Shown piece after piece: positions 44,850 to 56,491 of a stretch of 64,000 nt of DNA. Position 1 is the stretch's first letter. Each line of letters begins with the position of its first letter. The translations under genes were made by a program, and so were the position numbers. The notes under the pieces are model-generated. The model had not been told where the DNA came from. It saw only the letters and a list, made by a program, of their open reading frames with translations, and did not search any database. Source of the DNA: Aaosphaeria pasadenensis (lineage: Eukaryota > Ascomycota > Dothideomycetes > Pleosporales); NCBI GenBank assembly GCA_022813625.1, contig JAKLMB010000007.1:372001-436000 (forward strand), in the 5' to 3' direction.

Positions 44850-47800
44850 TGTGGAGGATGGCGAAAGATAAGGTAGTTCGAAAGCGACTGTATGGGGTGG
44901 AAATCGAGGAGGATGGGAGGGAAGAGGAAGAGGAAGTGCTAGAAAAGAGGAGCGTAAGTATCAGCAAGCAATCATCATATCTACAAGAAGAAGGCTGGGA
45001 AGAGTAAGGTAGGAAGGGAAAAGAAGAGAAAGAAGAAGGTGAGTAAGAGGGATTAAAGGTAATAGCGGGATGGGAATCATGGGTATTGAAGGATGTGGAT
45101 GCTTACTTGCTACTTCCTAGTCGACTTCCTGGTGGTGAGAGCACGCACGAGCAAGGGAAGGTCGCTGCCAATTGACTATTCGGGCAAGGCGGCGTCTGTT
45201 CTCTCGGTCTCCACCCAGTTTCCAGAAATAACCGGGTTTCTTCTTGGTGATACGATAATCAATGTACAAGTACGATGGACCGAATTCCCACTTCCTCCTA
45301 CACGATGACAATGGCGATGACGATGATGCCGATTGTCAAATAATAACCAACGATAAGAAACGAATTGCTTCAGTTCCTTTGCTGTGGTTTGGAAACGAAG
45401 ACGGAGATGTGTTCTTCTCTGATCAACAGAAACGGTGTGGCGTGCGAGTAGATGAAATAAGAGAGGGCGATGGGCAAGATCAGCGAGCGTTGGACCCGTC
45501 CCGTCACAAGTACCGGTAGGATGCACAGAAAGGAAGATCAAGTGACAAGAGAAGAACCCGAGTACAGAAGGCGGCGAAGACGAGTTACATATATAACAAT
45601 CGGCAGAAGGTGGCATCTGAAAACCCCATGGCAGAGAGAGCGGCGGCGATGCTCTTCCATCCATTCACCATTCACCATTCACCATCTACCATTATTCACC
45701 GTGACCCGAGTCCTACTGCGGCTACTTCTCAGTGCGACTCCACTTCTCAACTCTGCTCCACGACAGGTCCAAGCGTGTTCAAGCTACCCACGATGGTCTT
45801 CCAGCTTGCACGAGCTTGTCGTGAGCTAACAACACTCTGTGCTTCCGAGCTCCCCGACTAGACATGAATGCGGCTCTCCACTGTAACACCCCCTCTCCAA
45901 GAACCTCAACAAGAAAGACAGTATCCTCGCCTTTCCTTCAGGTTTTGTCTTACGAATTGAAGTTTCTTAGCCGTCTTGGAAACTTCAAAACATTGCCTTT
46001 CATCATGCCACCATGTATTCACTGGCTTCTGCGCCTCTGCTATGAAACCGGGAAATCGACGTGTCGACCTGACAAGAGGCTGGAGCTGGCAAAGACGGGA
46101 TATTTTATGCGACATCCTTGTTACTCGTCTACCATCGGAGACTCGTTCCCCAACCAAGCGAGGCCAAACCGGCTGCATCTTGCATTGGCTTTCCCTTGCA
46201 AACTCGGGGCATCCCTGTCCCTGCCTGGCTCGCCGAAACGTCATTACTATGGACCGGTTGAGGAGACTGACCTGTCAATATTCGTTTCGTCGTGATCGTC
46301 TCTCTGAGGCAATGACTGACTTCGATAGATGAACATTTCGTTAATTTGCCATTATTTTCGTTATCGTCATTATCATCTCACCACTATTTCTGCCCAATCT
46401 GCCTGACATCAATCAGATGATCCATTTCTCGATTCCTTCCATGCATGTCTAATGCTGAGATGCTGGATCATATCTGAGTAGCGCACTGCACTCAGTAGGC
46501 ACCAGTACTCGTACTTTCCAGCAAGTACCTACAAGTACGAGTTACAAGTTTCATGTCCACAAGTGGAAAGCCTCTCTCTTCCATTTCTTACTCACTTACC
46601 TAGTGCAACTGCATCAACTCCTACACCTCTCCAATCAATCCAGCCCTCCAAGCCAAAACCCCTCCTCTATCAATAGTAAGCCCTGCAGTTGACCATCGAG
46701 GCTCGAGCCATCCCACCAACCACATGACATTCGCCTTCGCCATTATCGCCACCTGCCTACTCGGCATATAGTCGTAAAACATAGTGTATCGTCCACCATC
46801 GTCCAATCGTGCTATTCTTCCTCTCAGCCCACCCAGCTGGCGAGGAAGACAGAATCAATGTTCGTTGGACGGGCACTTGGGCAATGCCTAATGTGGACCG
46901 CCACCCATTGTATTGTCTGAGATCAACAGCGCCCACCCCACTTGATTGTCATTGCATCCGCCCGCTCACCAACACGCTGATCAATTCGATCAACGAAGAA
47001 GATATTGAAAAATCTAGACTGAGCATACAAGGCGAGAATCCCTACTTCCCATAAATCGAAAGCATGCATCCCTACGAATATTAAAGATCAATATCACAAG
47101 CAACGCGACCTACCCTACTCCGCCCCTCCTGCAACTACAGTTCGGCGAGCGAATTCGGAAATCTAGCGTTCGCTCGCCAGTGGCGTTTTCTCCCAAGTGC
47201 GTGTGTGCATTTCGAACGCTGTCCCGACGGGACCCAAACGGCCAGTAGCAGGTCCCGGATATTCGGCATGCAGTACCATTCATCCAATTCCAGCGGCACT
47301 ATCTGCGGAGCACTGCTAGTTGCCTACTGTCAAAATAAGACCTTTCCCAATCTGCATGCACACAGCCGAGTGGGAATGTCACGATGTGGTTTTACATCCT
47401 CACGCTCTGGATCAGCTGTGGAATTGTGTTCCTTCGTTCCTAGTGCCTCTCTAGAAAGTGTAGCAGACCAATACTTGTGCCTACGTAGAATACTCTAGAT
47501 AGCACAGCGCCCAACAATTCTTTCTCAAAACACTACCCAACTAACCTCCCACAACTACCAAACGTCCCATACCCACAACACCCCCCCCAATATCATCTCC
47601 TGACAACCGCTCTCCCTTCCCAAATCCACCTCATAGCCACGACCCTTCAGTCCCCCAGCCCAATCCAGCCCTCTCACTCCCCCACTCACTCACACCAAGC
47701 GCACCAACCCCAACAAACACAACCATCAGATACCAAACATCACAGCACGCACTCGTAAGCACCACCAATACACACGCGGATATCATTGGAATCTATAAAT

Positions 47801-47907
47801 AACCGCTCACGATCACGGTGCCGACGACTACGCAACGCAAACGCGCTGAGATAGCCACTCGCGTGCAATTGGTCGCCACTTGAGCATCCCGCGGAGGCGG
47901 GGCGTAC

Positions 47908-47951
<44 letters not shown>

Positions 47952-49077
47952 TGGTTTTGCATACGAGGTATGTTTAAGATGTACTTGCGTTGGAGGGTTT
48001 GAAAAGCAGTGTGTGAGTGGGAATGGATGATGGATGATGGATGATTTGATCTTGTATTGGAATGAAGCGTGAAGTCATAGGTTGTGTTGTGTTTGATAGT
48101 GTCGTCGGGGTTGCCATGGTGTACGGATGTATGGTACAACGGAATAGCCTTTCGTTCTTTCCGTTCATTCAGGTGTCCAGATGGCTTCTGAGTACGTGCC
48201 AGTTATCTTCTATTCGTCGTGATGGAAGTGGAAGGCGAAGTAAGAGGGAGAAGAGTAAGCGTAAAAGGGATGCATAGTTTGTTGGTATATTGAAAATTGA
48301 AAGCCTTGGTACAAGTCCCATGTAGGATATTTGCAATGGGCCAAATCACGGTAATGACATTCTCAAGCTTACAGGAGGGAGAGTCGATGGTAAACAAGTG
48401 AGCAAGTGAGTGAGTTACGAGAGTCATCCAAGGACCCAAGGCCATTCCAATATCTGGTGAAATAGTTATCAGTACAGCCTCGCCCTGTGTTATCAACATA
48501 CAACTCCACAGTCCAGACACTGCACCAATGAACCCAAAAGAAACAAGAGCCCAGTAATCAACTCACCCCACCACATTCCCCCCTCCAACCGCCCATTCAT
48601 CATACACACAAAGCCTCAAATTCAGACAGAGAAGAATTTTGTTCCAATTACTACTACAATAATGTATAACCACCCACCCTTCCTTTCTCCAAGCATAGCA
48701 CCGGGTTTTTCATTCGCAAAGACAAACAAAAAACCGTATCCAATTCCGATCCCAATCCAATACTGTCCAATCCAATCAAGAAAAAAAAAGGTGAAAAGAT
48801 TCCTAAGAGAAACAAAAATTACTTTCCGCTTTTTCTTCCCACCTCGTCTTTTTGATTCCCATACCAAGGAGAAACGAACACAAAAACAATAGAAATCTTT
48901 GAACCGACGGAGTTGGTGGGTGGCTACTCGTCTCCGTTGTACGGATTATAGAGGTATCATCTTACCCTCCCTACTAAACGCTGAAAAGAAAAACTCCCGA
49001 GGGAATAAACGCCGTGCATGTGTCCCAATTCACGCCTCGGGGGCGGGGAAATTGAGTTTAGATGGAATCGCTGCTCA
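44850..49077. other. Gene-poor stretch of 4.2 kb
   Basis: Between the 5' end of the GPI protein gene and the 3' end of the RhoGAP gene. The longest ORFs (up to 162 codons) lack family motifs, signal peptides or splice structure. It includes purine-rich DNA upstream of the GPI gene (44930-45060), one TACTCGTA (46506-46513), a (TG)n tract (47911-47947) and A-rich 3' flank near 48780. Unspotted non-coding RNA or a multi-exon small gene is possible. Confidence 0.5.
47911..47947. repeat. (TG)n dinucleotide microsatellite, about 18 units
   Basis: Uninterrupted alternating TG from 47911 to 47947. Likely length-variable between strains and able to adopt left-handed DNA. Confidence 0.97.
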
Positions 49078-52000
49078 TCAATTAGATGTCTTGGCGGGTG
49101 CTGGCGCAGGTGGCTCTGCAGTGGACTCTGCCGCTGGCTTCGATGCCTCCTTGGTTGCCTCCGCGGGCACCGTTGCTTCAGTTGGTGGTGAGGCTAGTGG
49201 CGCGGCAGCTGGTTGGGGATTGACGGCTTGTGGCTCGGTCGCTTGTGGTGCAGCTGACGGCGGAGTAGCTGTTGTCGGCAAGGCAGCAGGTTGTGCCTCG
49301 GACTTAGGCTCTGGCTTCGAATCTGTAGGAGGGGACGTGGTTGACGGCTTCGAGATGTTCGCGTCCTGGGCAACAGGGGCTGTTGTTGACGATGGTGGAA
49401 CTTGCGGCGTCAAAGCAGTAGGACCTGGGTGGTTACCCGTGGGCGTGGCATCACTGCTGCCCTCGCTTGTTGCTGGCCGAGGAGCTTCCATGCTTCTGGG
49501 ACGGACAGCAAGGTTCTCCTGCGGCGCGACCAGAGCTGGATGGATTGCACGCTCCGAAGCACTGGGTGGCGGTGGACTCTTCGCCCTTTGCTTCGCTGCC
49601 TCGCGTTCTCGGTGCTCCTGTCTCTTCTCCTTGAACCAATTGAAAGGATTCTTCTTGTCCTGTTCTTTTTGTTCAGCCGCGTGCAGCATCGAAGCCTCGC
49701 TCGCCTGGTGTGAATCGAACTGTAGACTACGACGACCTGTGAATCCTGAGCTGCTACCGAACGAGCTCATGCTTGCATCTGCGCCCGGAACGTTTCCCCT
49801 CAAGTCGGTCTGACTGGCTGTTGGGGTGGCTTTGCTTTCGCCACGCTTATGACTCCTCCAGAAACCTTTCTTCTCCTTTTCTTCTCTCGCCGGTTCTTCC
49901 TTATGCTCCGCCTCCGACAACTCAGCGGTAGTCGAATGTGATCTGAAAGAAGCCGAAGGGGACATGCTGGGCTTCAATGTCGTGCCCGAATTCCGATAGT
50001 TAGAGGCATCCGTATTGAAGGACTGGATCGCCTCTTTCGAGCTGGTCGGTAGAGTCTCGGGAATCGGGGGAGGTTGGAAAGCATGAGGCAATGGCGAGGG
50101 GGGCGCTTCAAAGGCAGAATGGCCGGTCAAAGAGTGAGTCGAGCTGTGAGCACTTGGGTTTGTACTACTTGGGTGGCGCTGCTTCTTCTGTAGCTTATTT
50201 GGCTTGCGTCCGTCCCGCTTGTCGTCTCCCGAGGGGGAAACCTTGGAGAGGATCTGGGTGAACGTTCGCACTGCTGGTGTCATCTCTACAGAAGGCCCAG
50301 AGTCCACGGGTCCTTCCAAGAATTCGGATCGTTCACGACTCGGCGTATGACGAGGGGTAGCATGAGGCTGGCGCTTGGGTGTCGGAGGGGAAAGTACTTG
50401 CGCAGCAGTTGTTGCAGCGGGTGGGAAATCATGGGGCGGATCCTCTGAATATGGAGACGGGAAAGGGTAGGCACCTGGAACATTTGTCGGCGTTGGCCTC
50501 GTCACTTCAATTCTCTGCTCCTGTATCGGCTCCGGTGTGAGGGAATTTTGTGCGGGGGAAGGTTGCGCAGGTTGCGCAACTGGTTGGGGAGGAGGTCCAA
50601 TATCCAACATGGACCGCACAGTTTGTTGCGTAGGCGATGGCGCAGGTCCAACATCAAGCATAGATCGTCCCAATTGCTGGGTTGGGGCTGGGCTGATAGG
50701 CCCGCTCTGAGGAGGAGGGGCCTTCTCTACAGAGGTCTGTTGCCCAGGCGCAACTTCGGGGCCATTTGCTGGCTGTGGGGAGTGCACAGGAGCGGGGAGT
50801 TGTAGCGTTTGTGGGACAGGCTCGAGTGTTGTCGAAATCTGGGCATGCGTCTCCTCGGGAGCTGGAGTTGGGGTCTCGGGCTGCTTCTCCCTAGGAAAGC
50901 GAACACCGGACAGTGCTGGCGACCTCTTCGATGGTAAAGTATTACTCCGATGAACACCAGATGTGTTGGACGGTGTGAAAGAGGGCGTAGTAGGGCTAGG
51001 TGCAACACCTGAATGGCGCGATCGCCGCGATGAGGTTGAGACATTTCGGCGGACGCCACCATACCGCCGTATGCTCTCTGCCGCAGCGCTTGACGAAGTC
51101 GAAGCAGATCTTCCTATGCCAGTGTTATTGCGCCCAGGCGTTGTAGGAGTGCGAGCTTGGGGAGTCGATGGCCCGCTCTCAATGTGCCTTGCTGTGCCCT
51201 CGTCAACAGCGGTGCCTTCCATTCCAATCAGGAAGTGATCCTGGTTGTCAATCAAGAATATTAGCACATCCTGACTCAGTCGATAGTCTTGCGGAGACAT
51301 GTCGTGCTGTGGGTGGGACAGAATTCCAGGTTGGAAGATGGCAGCAAGATTTGACGTTGTCATCTTATTGACGTCGGACTTTGCGGCGAAAACGGCGAGA
51401 AGATCGAGGATGTATAGTAGCAGCTGTCGGTTCAACGAGGGCAATTCTTTAATGAGCTGCTGGTAGATGTGAACGGCCTTGTCAGGGTCGAAGCCGCCCA
51501 CTGACGGCGCTTGACCCTCGATGGGGCCGACAGCTTCGGCTTGGTGGTTGCGAAGGGGTTGACGGAAAGGATCGTAATATTGAAGCGGTATAATAGGCTC
51601 GGGAAGCTGGTTGAAGTAGCGTCGAAGAATGTTGGCGGCATCGTGGACGGTGTAGCCTGTCCAGTCCAAGCCTTTCCCCCACCTGGGCGGAGTATCAAAT
51701 GCAACCTTGAGCTCTTTGATGCGCTTCTCCGAACCCGCGAGTCGAAAAATGCCCTCGACATCGGTAGCTGTAGACGGTTAGCATAGGAGAATCATTGCGA
51801 GGCGCGACATCCTTACCCTTCTCCTTGAGGAAAACACCACATTTAGCGACTACAATAGGCACGTAGCCGTAGATGTAACTCTCTCCAGTCTCATTGAACA
51901 GTGATATTGCGACGTTGGCATATGGGATACTAGTAATGAGCGGCACACCGAATATGCCTTTAGGTAGTTCAGGCTCTGTAGCTCAGGTAAAGATGTCAGC

Positions 52001-52285
52001 GATGCGCAAGAGGAATGCATGGCCCAAATGGCAGATTGGATGTTTGGACATGGAGGATGCCATTGGCCAACTGTTCCATACCCAGCAGAGAGGTAGGAAT
52101 GTTGATGAGATTTGAAGCGTCGTACCTTTCTCTTCTTCCTTCTTCAGGACGCCGCGTTTGCTAAACTGCTTCCACCAAGATGTGAGGTCGCGCTTCGCAC
52201 TGACGGGCTCGGGAGCCAGAGCGGGCTGAGGTTCGCCATTCCGCGCCCGCGGCGTCGAGAGATGTCCATGTGTGCCGTTGGCCAT
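49078..52285 (-). CDS. SAC7: Rho GTPase-activating protein, Sac7/Bag7-like, 1002 aa
   Basis: Stimulates GTP hydrolysis on Rho1-type GTPases, controlling actin and wall synthesis. Three minus-strand exons: 52126-52285, 51817-51975 and 49078-51767, with introns of 150 and 49 bases. The N-terminus has SWWKQFSKRG. The RhoGAP domain spans about residues 55-290: IFGVPLITSIPYANVAI, then VPIVVAKCGVFLKEKG, the arginine finger in EGIFRLAGS (Arg115), LRRYFNQLPEPIIPL, then LPSLNRQLLLYILDLLAVFAAKSDVNKMTTSNLAAIFQPG. The remaining ~700 residues are Pro/Ser/Thr/Gln-rich and look disordered, with many S/T-P sites for kinases. That tail is much longer than in yeast Sac7. A strong antisense ORF (304 codons) in the tail is composition-driven. 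Confidence 0.93.
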
Positions 52286-52906
52286 TGTCAGGCGTTGATG
52301 CAGAGCTGCACAGCTCTCCGACGAGGGTGATACCGCAGGTACACGATGGAAAGAGGGTGTCGCGGAGTCGTCGCAAGCGAGCAGCTGGGGCCCAAAAGTG
52401 GGCAGGCGGTAGTGGAGGTTGGCAGTGGGAGTCGAGCGCGCGCGGCGTGCGAGGAGTCGTCAGTGTGCAGCTGCAACGGCGCAGCGGGGTAGCCGTGTTC
52501 AAAGGGCGAGTATTTGTTGCTGCGACTCGGGCGGACGATTGAACGCGAGAGGTAACTGTAGATAGAAGGGCGATCGAGGAAGAGAGACTGTGTGGGTCGA
52601 GGGTGCAGCTTGAGTTTTGAGTTTTGAGGTGGGTGATGAGTGTGGGAGGGAACCTTGTTTGCGTGTGAGAAGGTCGGAGATTGAGGTTGACACGACAGGC
52701 GACGGGAGAGCAACGCGACAGGCGGCGGCGGCGGCTAGTAGATAGAGGCGGGTAGGTGGTAAAATGCTAAGAGGTGGTAGAAAAGTGGTAGGGGAAATGG
52801 GAAATGAGATATTCCCAGCGACGTGCAGCAACGACGTCAATAGGGTCACGGCTCACGGCTCACGACTCAACGACGGCAGAGGAGCTGGCGCGGACTTGTG
52901 GACAAG

Positions 52907-52990
52907 ACAGGGCAGGGCAGGGCAGGGCTGGACTGGACTGGACTGACTGGACTGACTGGACTTACTGGAGGTTGGACAGGGCAGGGCAGG
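52907..52990. repeat. GGGCA and GACTG/GGACT pentamer-like repeat patch
   Basis: Runs of GGGCAGGGCAGGGCAGGG flank a block of ACTGG-type units (GACTGGACTGGACTGACTGGACTGACTGG). Imperfect tandem array of 4-5 bp units upstream of the RhoGAP gene. Confidence 0.8.
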
Positions 52991-53378
52991 GAAAGGCGAG
53001 GGAAGCGGGAATCTTTCTGGAAATAGATCCAACGAGTGGAGGTGTGGCTGAAGGAGTCGACGTCAAGCTTAGGGAGGAGGATGAGAAGGAGGATGAGGAG
53101 GGAGAAGAGGAGGAGGGCAGGGTGGATGGCGGAGATAGATGGTTGATCGTTGACGTGGGTGTGTATCCGTATCTGTAGATGTAACTATTATGTGTATCTG
53201 TATCTGTGGTTATAGGTTATTGTGCTGTGTGCCTGGTGTGCTGTGTCCGTGTCTGTGTCTGTCTGTGTATGTGCGTCTCCGGCTGGATGACTGGGTGGAT
53301 TTATTCGTGCATGTATTCCCGGCCTGAATGGCTGGCTGGATGATGGGATCGCAGACGTGGGATGGTAGGATGGTTGGG

Positions 53379-53416
53379 ATAGTTGGATGGACTGGATGGA
53401 CTGGATGGATGGATTG
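53379..53416. repeat. TGGATGGAC-type 9-bp tandem repeat
   Basis: Three to four copies of TGGATGGAC, slightly degenerate at the 3' end, in the same intergenic region. A CAGTGA hexamer run near 53829-53848 is a further simple repeat. Confidence 0.75.
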
Positions 53417-54718
53417 CCCCGTGAATCATTCAGTCTGTTCGGACGCTGTTGTTGGTTGGCGTGTGCGATGATGCCAATGCCGGACGTTGCGATGGAGCGG
53501 AAGGCCGAACGAAGGAAGACCGCCAAGACGTAGAGTGGGACTGGTTTGGATTCTGGGATCAATCAAATATTGCTATTAATTGATTGATTGATGGATGATA
53601 TCGTTATGCTCAATGGCCAGCCGTCCATTCGGTCAGTCAATCAGTCGGGGCATCGAGGCATCAGACAAAGACTCCTGATGCTGGCCCGACAAACCGCGAC
53701 CAGGTACGCGCTGATGAATGTACACAAAGAGACAAAGATAAAGAAGGGAGCGAACGAAAGAAATAGTGGGTGGTAATATATGAGCTTTGCGCAGGATGGT
53801 AGAAGGGTGGTGGTGTTGGCAATGGAGACAGTGACAGTGACAGTGACAACGATGAATGATGGCGATGACGATGGACGGAAGACGCACGCGATAAGTAGGA
53901 TAGAACGGAACAATAGTTAATGGATAATGAATAATGTATGGAAACATGAGTGAGCAACTAATAATTACTGTACACATCCGTCATCTACTAGGTGGGATAG
54001 TGTTCCAAACGAATGTGCCAAACGGATGTAGGATAGTCATTGGTGTTGATGAACGGTAGTCCTATAGTTCCTAGGTAGCCATACCATACTATGGATATGG
54101 CCATCTAGCACAATACGGAAAAGGTAGCTAACTATCTCGTAACTTAAAACCAATAAATGAAAGAAATAATTCAACAATTGAAAGAATGAAACAAACAAAC
54201 GAATAGAGGCAATATGGGAGTATAGTGAAGGATCCATCGAAGCCTTTCTGCACACTGGCGTATGCCATTGGCATACATACGGATACATCTATGCTGTTCG
54301 AGTACAGTTACTGTGTACCTAGGTAGGTTAGGTAGTTAAGTAGAACATAATAATCAACTTTCAATGATAAGTAGAAGCAATGAACCCAAGACCATAGTGA
54401 ATTCCATATCGTCAGTAATGAATAATATAAGTAAAAATGTGCTCCGGGACGATGGGATAGATGATATTACTTGGTAGTAGAAGTAAGTGAGGTGTGGCGG
54501 TGCGGCAGGCAGAGATCGGAAGTGTCCAAGCTCCCCTGCCAAAAAATTGGGGAGAAGAATAGCTGCAATTTACGAAGCGCATCATCACCACCACCGCCAT
54601 CACTCACGCCCGCCATTCCACCACCAGCGTCGTACCATCGCACCCAGAAGATCCATTCCGTCTTATCCAATCCTTCACATCTTAATCCGCCTTTTACCTA
54701 TCCACCGCTATCGCAACC

Positions 54719-55111
54719 ATGGATTCGTACGTCGCTATTCTATTCCCCAGTTCCAATCGACCATAACCCCATCCTAATATTCCCCACAGTCTCAACCAGA
54801 ACGAGCAGCGTGAGCTCCAAACCCGCATGGAGAAGAAGCAGATGAAGGAATTCATGAACGTAAGTATCACACTCATGGACTACCACACTCGAATGCTAAC
54901 CTACCAACCCCACCAGATGTACTCCAACCTCGTCCAGCAATGCTTCGACAACTGCGTCAACGGCTTCGAGAGCAAATCCCTGACCTCGCGCGAGGAGGGC
55001 TGTGTCATGCGATGCGTCGATAAGCACATGAAGGCCTCCCAGCGATTGGGCGACCGCTTCCAGGAACAGAACGCTGCCATGGCCCAGTCCGGTGGAATGC
55101 CTGGCCGATAA
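54719..55111 (+). CDS. TIM9: Mitochondrial small Tim chaperone Tim9, 90 aa
   Basis: Subunit of the Tim9-Tim10 hexamer in the mitochondrial intermembrane space, which escorts hydrophobic carriers to the inner membrane. Three exons: 54719-54726, 54790-54859 and 54917-55111. The first coding exon is only eight bases, encoding M-D and part of Ser. The twin CX3C motif is clear: CFDNC and CVMRC, 15 residues between them. Flanking residues (MEKKQMKEFMNMYSNLVQQ and the RFQEQNAAM tail) are those of Tim9 rather than Tim10. No presequence, as expected for import by the Mia40 disulfide relay. Confidence 0.96.
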
Positions 55112-56218
55112 ATTCAGTCAACCATATCACGTTGACACATACAAATACACAACCACACCGCATACCACGGAATGACTTGGATTGATAGTTAAAAAAAAAG
55201 ACAAAATAACGAAATGGTTCATTACTGCATGTACCGGCGACGACCGGAATGACCTTGTATTATTGGCGCCGACCTGTTGATTATCAGATGGAGGACGACG
55301 TGGACGTTCCGCCATGGGCAATTTTGGGAAATATTTCCATTGTATCAGTAACTAGGGTTATCGCTTACGCTCGAATGAACAGGAGCGCGCAAATGCATCA
55401 TCGATTCCTCTCTACATATTTCGGCTGTCTGGTCTTGTCTTCGTCCTCACTGTTCATTATTGCTTCGGCTAGTTGGTTCAGATACCACTACCTATCAGTG
55501 AAAACCAGATATGAAACGGTGTCACGGTTGTCCTACCTCGTAGAATTGAACACATCCACATGGTATATGACGGTCCGGCCACAAGACAAAAGCCTAGGAC
55601 GGCTGGCTAAGGGCACGCCATAGTTTCTTTCGCACAGTGACCTTTTGGATCTCTAAGAAGACTTAGAAGAGCATGCATGCTGTGAAGAAATATATGTAAA
55701 ACAGAAAAGACCAGCTGGTAAGTGGACCAAGGGTTGCTTAACAAATGCACGCAGGCAGTCCGAAGCTTCTTAATGGCAGATAAGACTATCAAGCTGCGTA
55801 CCATGCTTTCATTCAAGGCGCCATGGCACTTGTAGATCCATTAAGCCTCTTGGAAGAAAGAAGACAACGAGAGAACGAAGAATGATGATGCGTCAAACGC
55901 GCCACAGCTGTGGCTGAGACGCTTCAACGCTTCCAACGATTCACAGGGGAGGGATGATCATCAAACCAAAGGCTGGCTTGGCTGACGTACAAGGCATTTC
56001 TACCAAATTTCCCATCCCTCCGTTCGGCCTTGGTTTTGACCCAACAACGCATCACTGCATCACTGTATCACTGCATCGCCTCAATCACCCTCATATAAAG
56101 GACTCGCCTCGTCCCTCTCGACTTCTCGCACCAACATACTCAATCAAGTAACCATCTCTCTACACCACCAACCTCAACAACTCAAAACAAACCACCAAAC
56201 CTCTACACAACAAGCACT
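55112..56218. promoter_or_regulatory. 3' flank of TIM9 and promoter of a small gene
   Basis: No ORF is supported. The last ~180 bases look like a compact strong promoter: an 8-bp repeat (GCATCACT-like, about four copies, 56049-56080), a TATA box at 56094-56099 and a C/A- and CT-rich leader to the ATG. Confidence 0.55.
56094..56099 (+). promoter_or_regulatory. TATA box upstream of the microprotein gene
   Basis: TATAAA within CTCATATAAAGGAC, 120-125 bases before the ATG at 56219, followed by a CT-rich likely start region (CTCGTCCCTCTCGACTTCTC) and an A/C-rich leader. Confidence 0.65.
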
Positions 56219-56491
56219 ATGGGTCTTATGTGGAGTAAGTCTCTATATGTATACCTTGATTACTTAGTAGACAAGCAACTAACAAGCAACTAGCAAAGCA
56301 CTGGGGAGGCCGTCATGCCGGTACGTACTAACTTAAAGCTCACCACCACCATCTACGAGTACCACCACTGCACAATACACAGATCTGATCTGACTCATCT
56401 TTTTATAGGCGGCGGTGTCGTTGTCGACAGGCACGGTGCTCGCAGGGCTCCCTTCCGCTTCTCTCTCGGACGCTTCAGCTGCTTCCGTTAA
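56219..56491 (+). CDS. 41-residue microprotein encoded by three exons
   Basis: Exons 56219-56234, 56294-56320 and 56409-56491, joined by introns of 59 and 88 bases with donors GTAAGT and GTACGT and acceptors CTAG and TATAG. All joins are in phase and the frame closes with TAA. The product starts MGLMWTKHWGGRH, continues AGGGVVVDRHGARRAPF, and ends RFSLGRFSCFR. It is basic, Gly/Arg/His-rich, with one Cys and no signal peptide or membrane helix. A TATA box and leader lie at the right distance upstream. Splitting such a short ORF over three exons is hard to explain by chance. I do not recognise the family; an RNA- or membrane-surface-binding peptide is possible but a guess. Confidence 0.68.

Larger units (their letters stand above)
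52286..54718. other. Long divergent intergenic region with simple repeats
   Basis: 2.4 kb between the RhoGAP and TIM9 starts. The RhoGAP side is probably promoter plus a long 5' leader. It has several simple-repeat patches, listed separately, and palindromic TACCTAGGTA at 54316-54325. No gene is supported. Confidence 0.5.

Noticed and set aside
45864..46295. 143-codon ORF in the 4.2-kb gap
   Set aside because: No motif, no signal peptide, no splice structure, and equally long ORFs occur on the opposite strand at the same place.
48899..49813. 304-codon plus-strand ORF opposite the RhoGAP tail
   Set aside because: Low-complexity Ala/Gly/Val product caused by Pro/Ser/Thr codons on the other strand; no domain.
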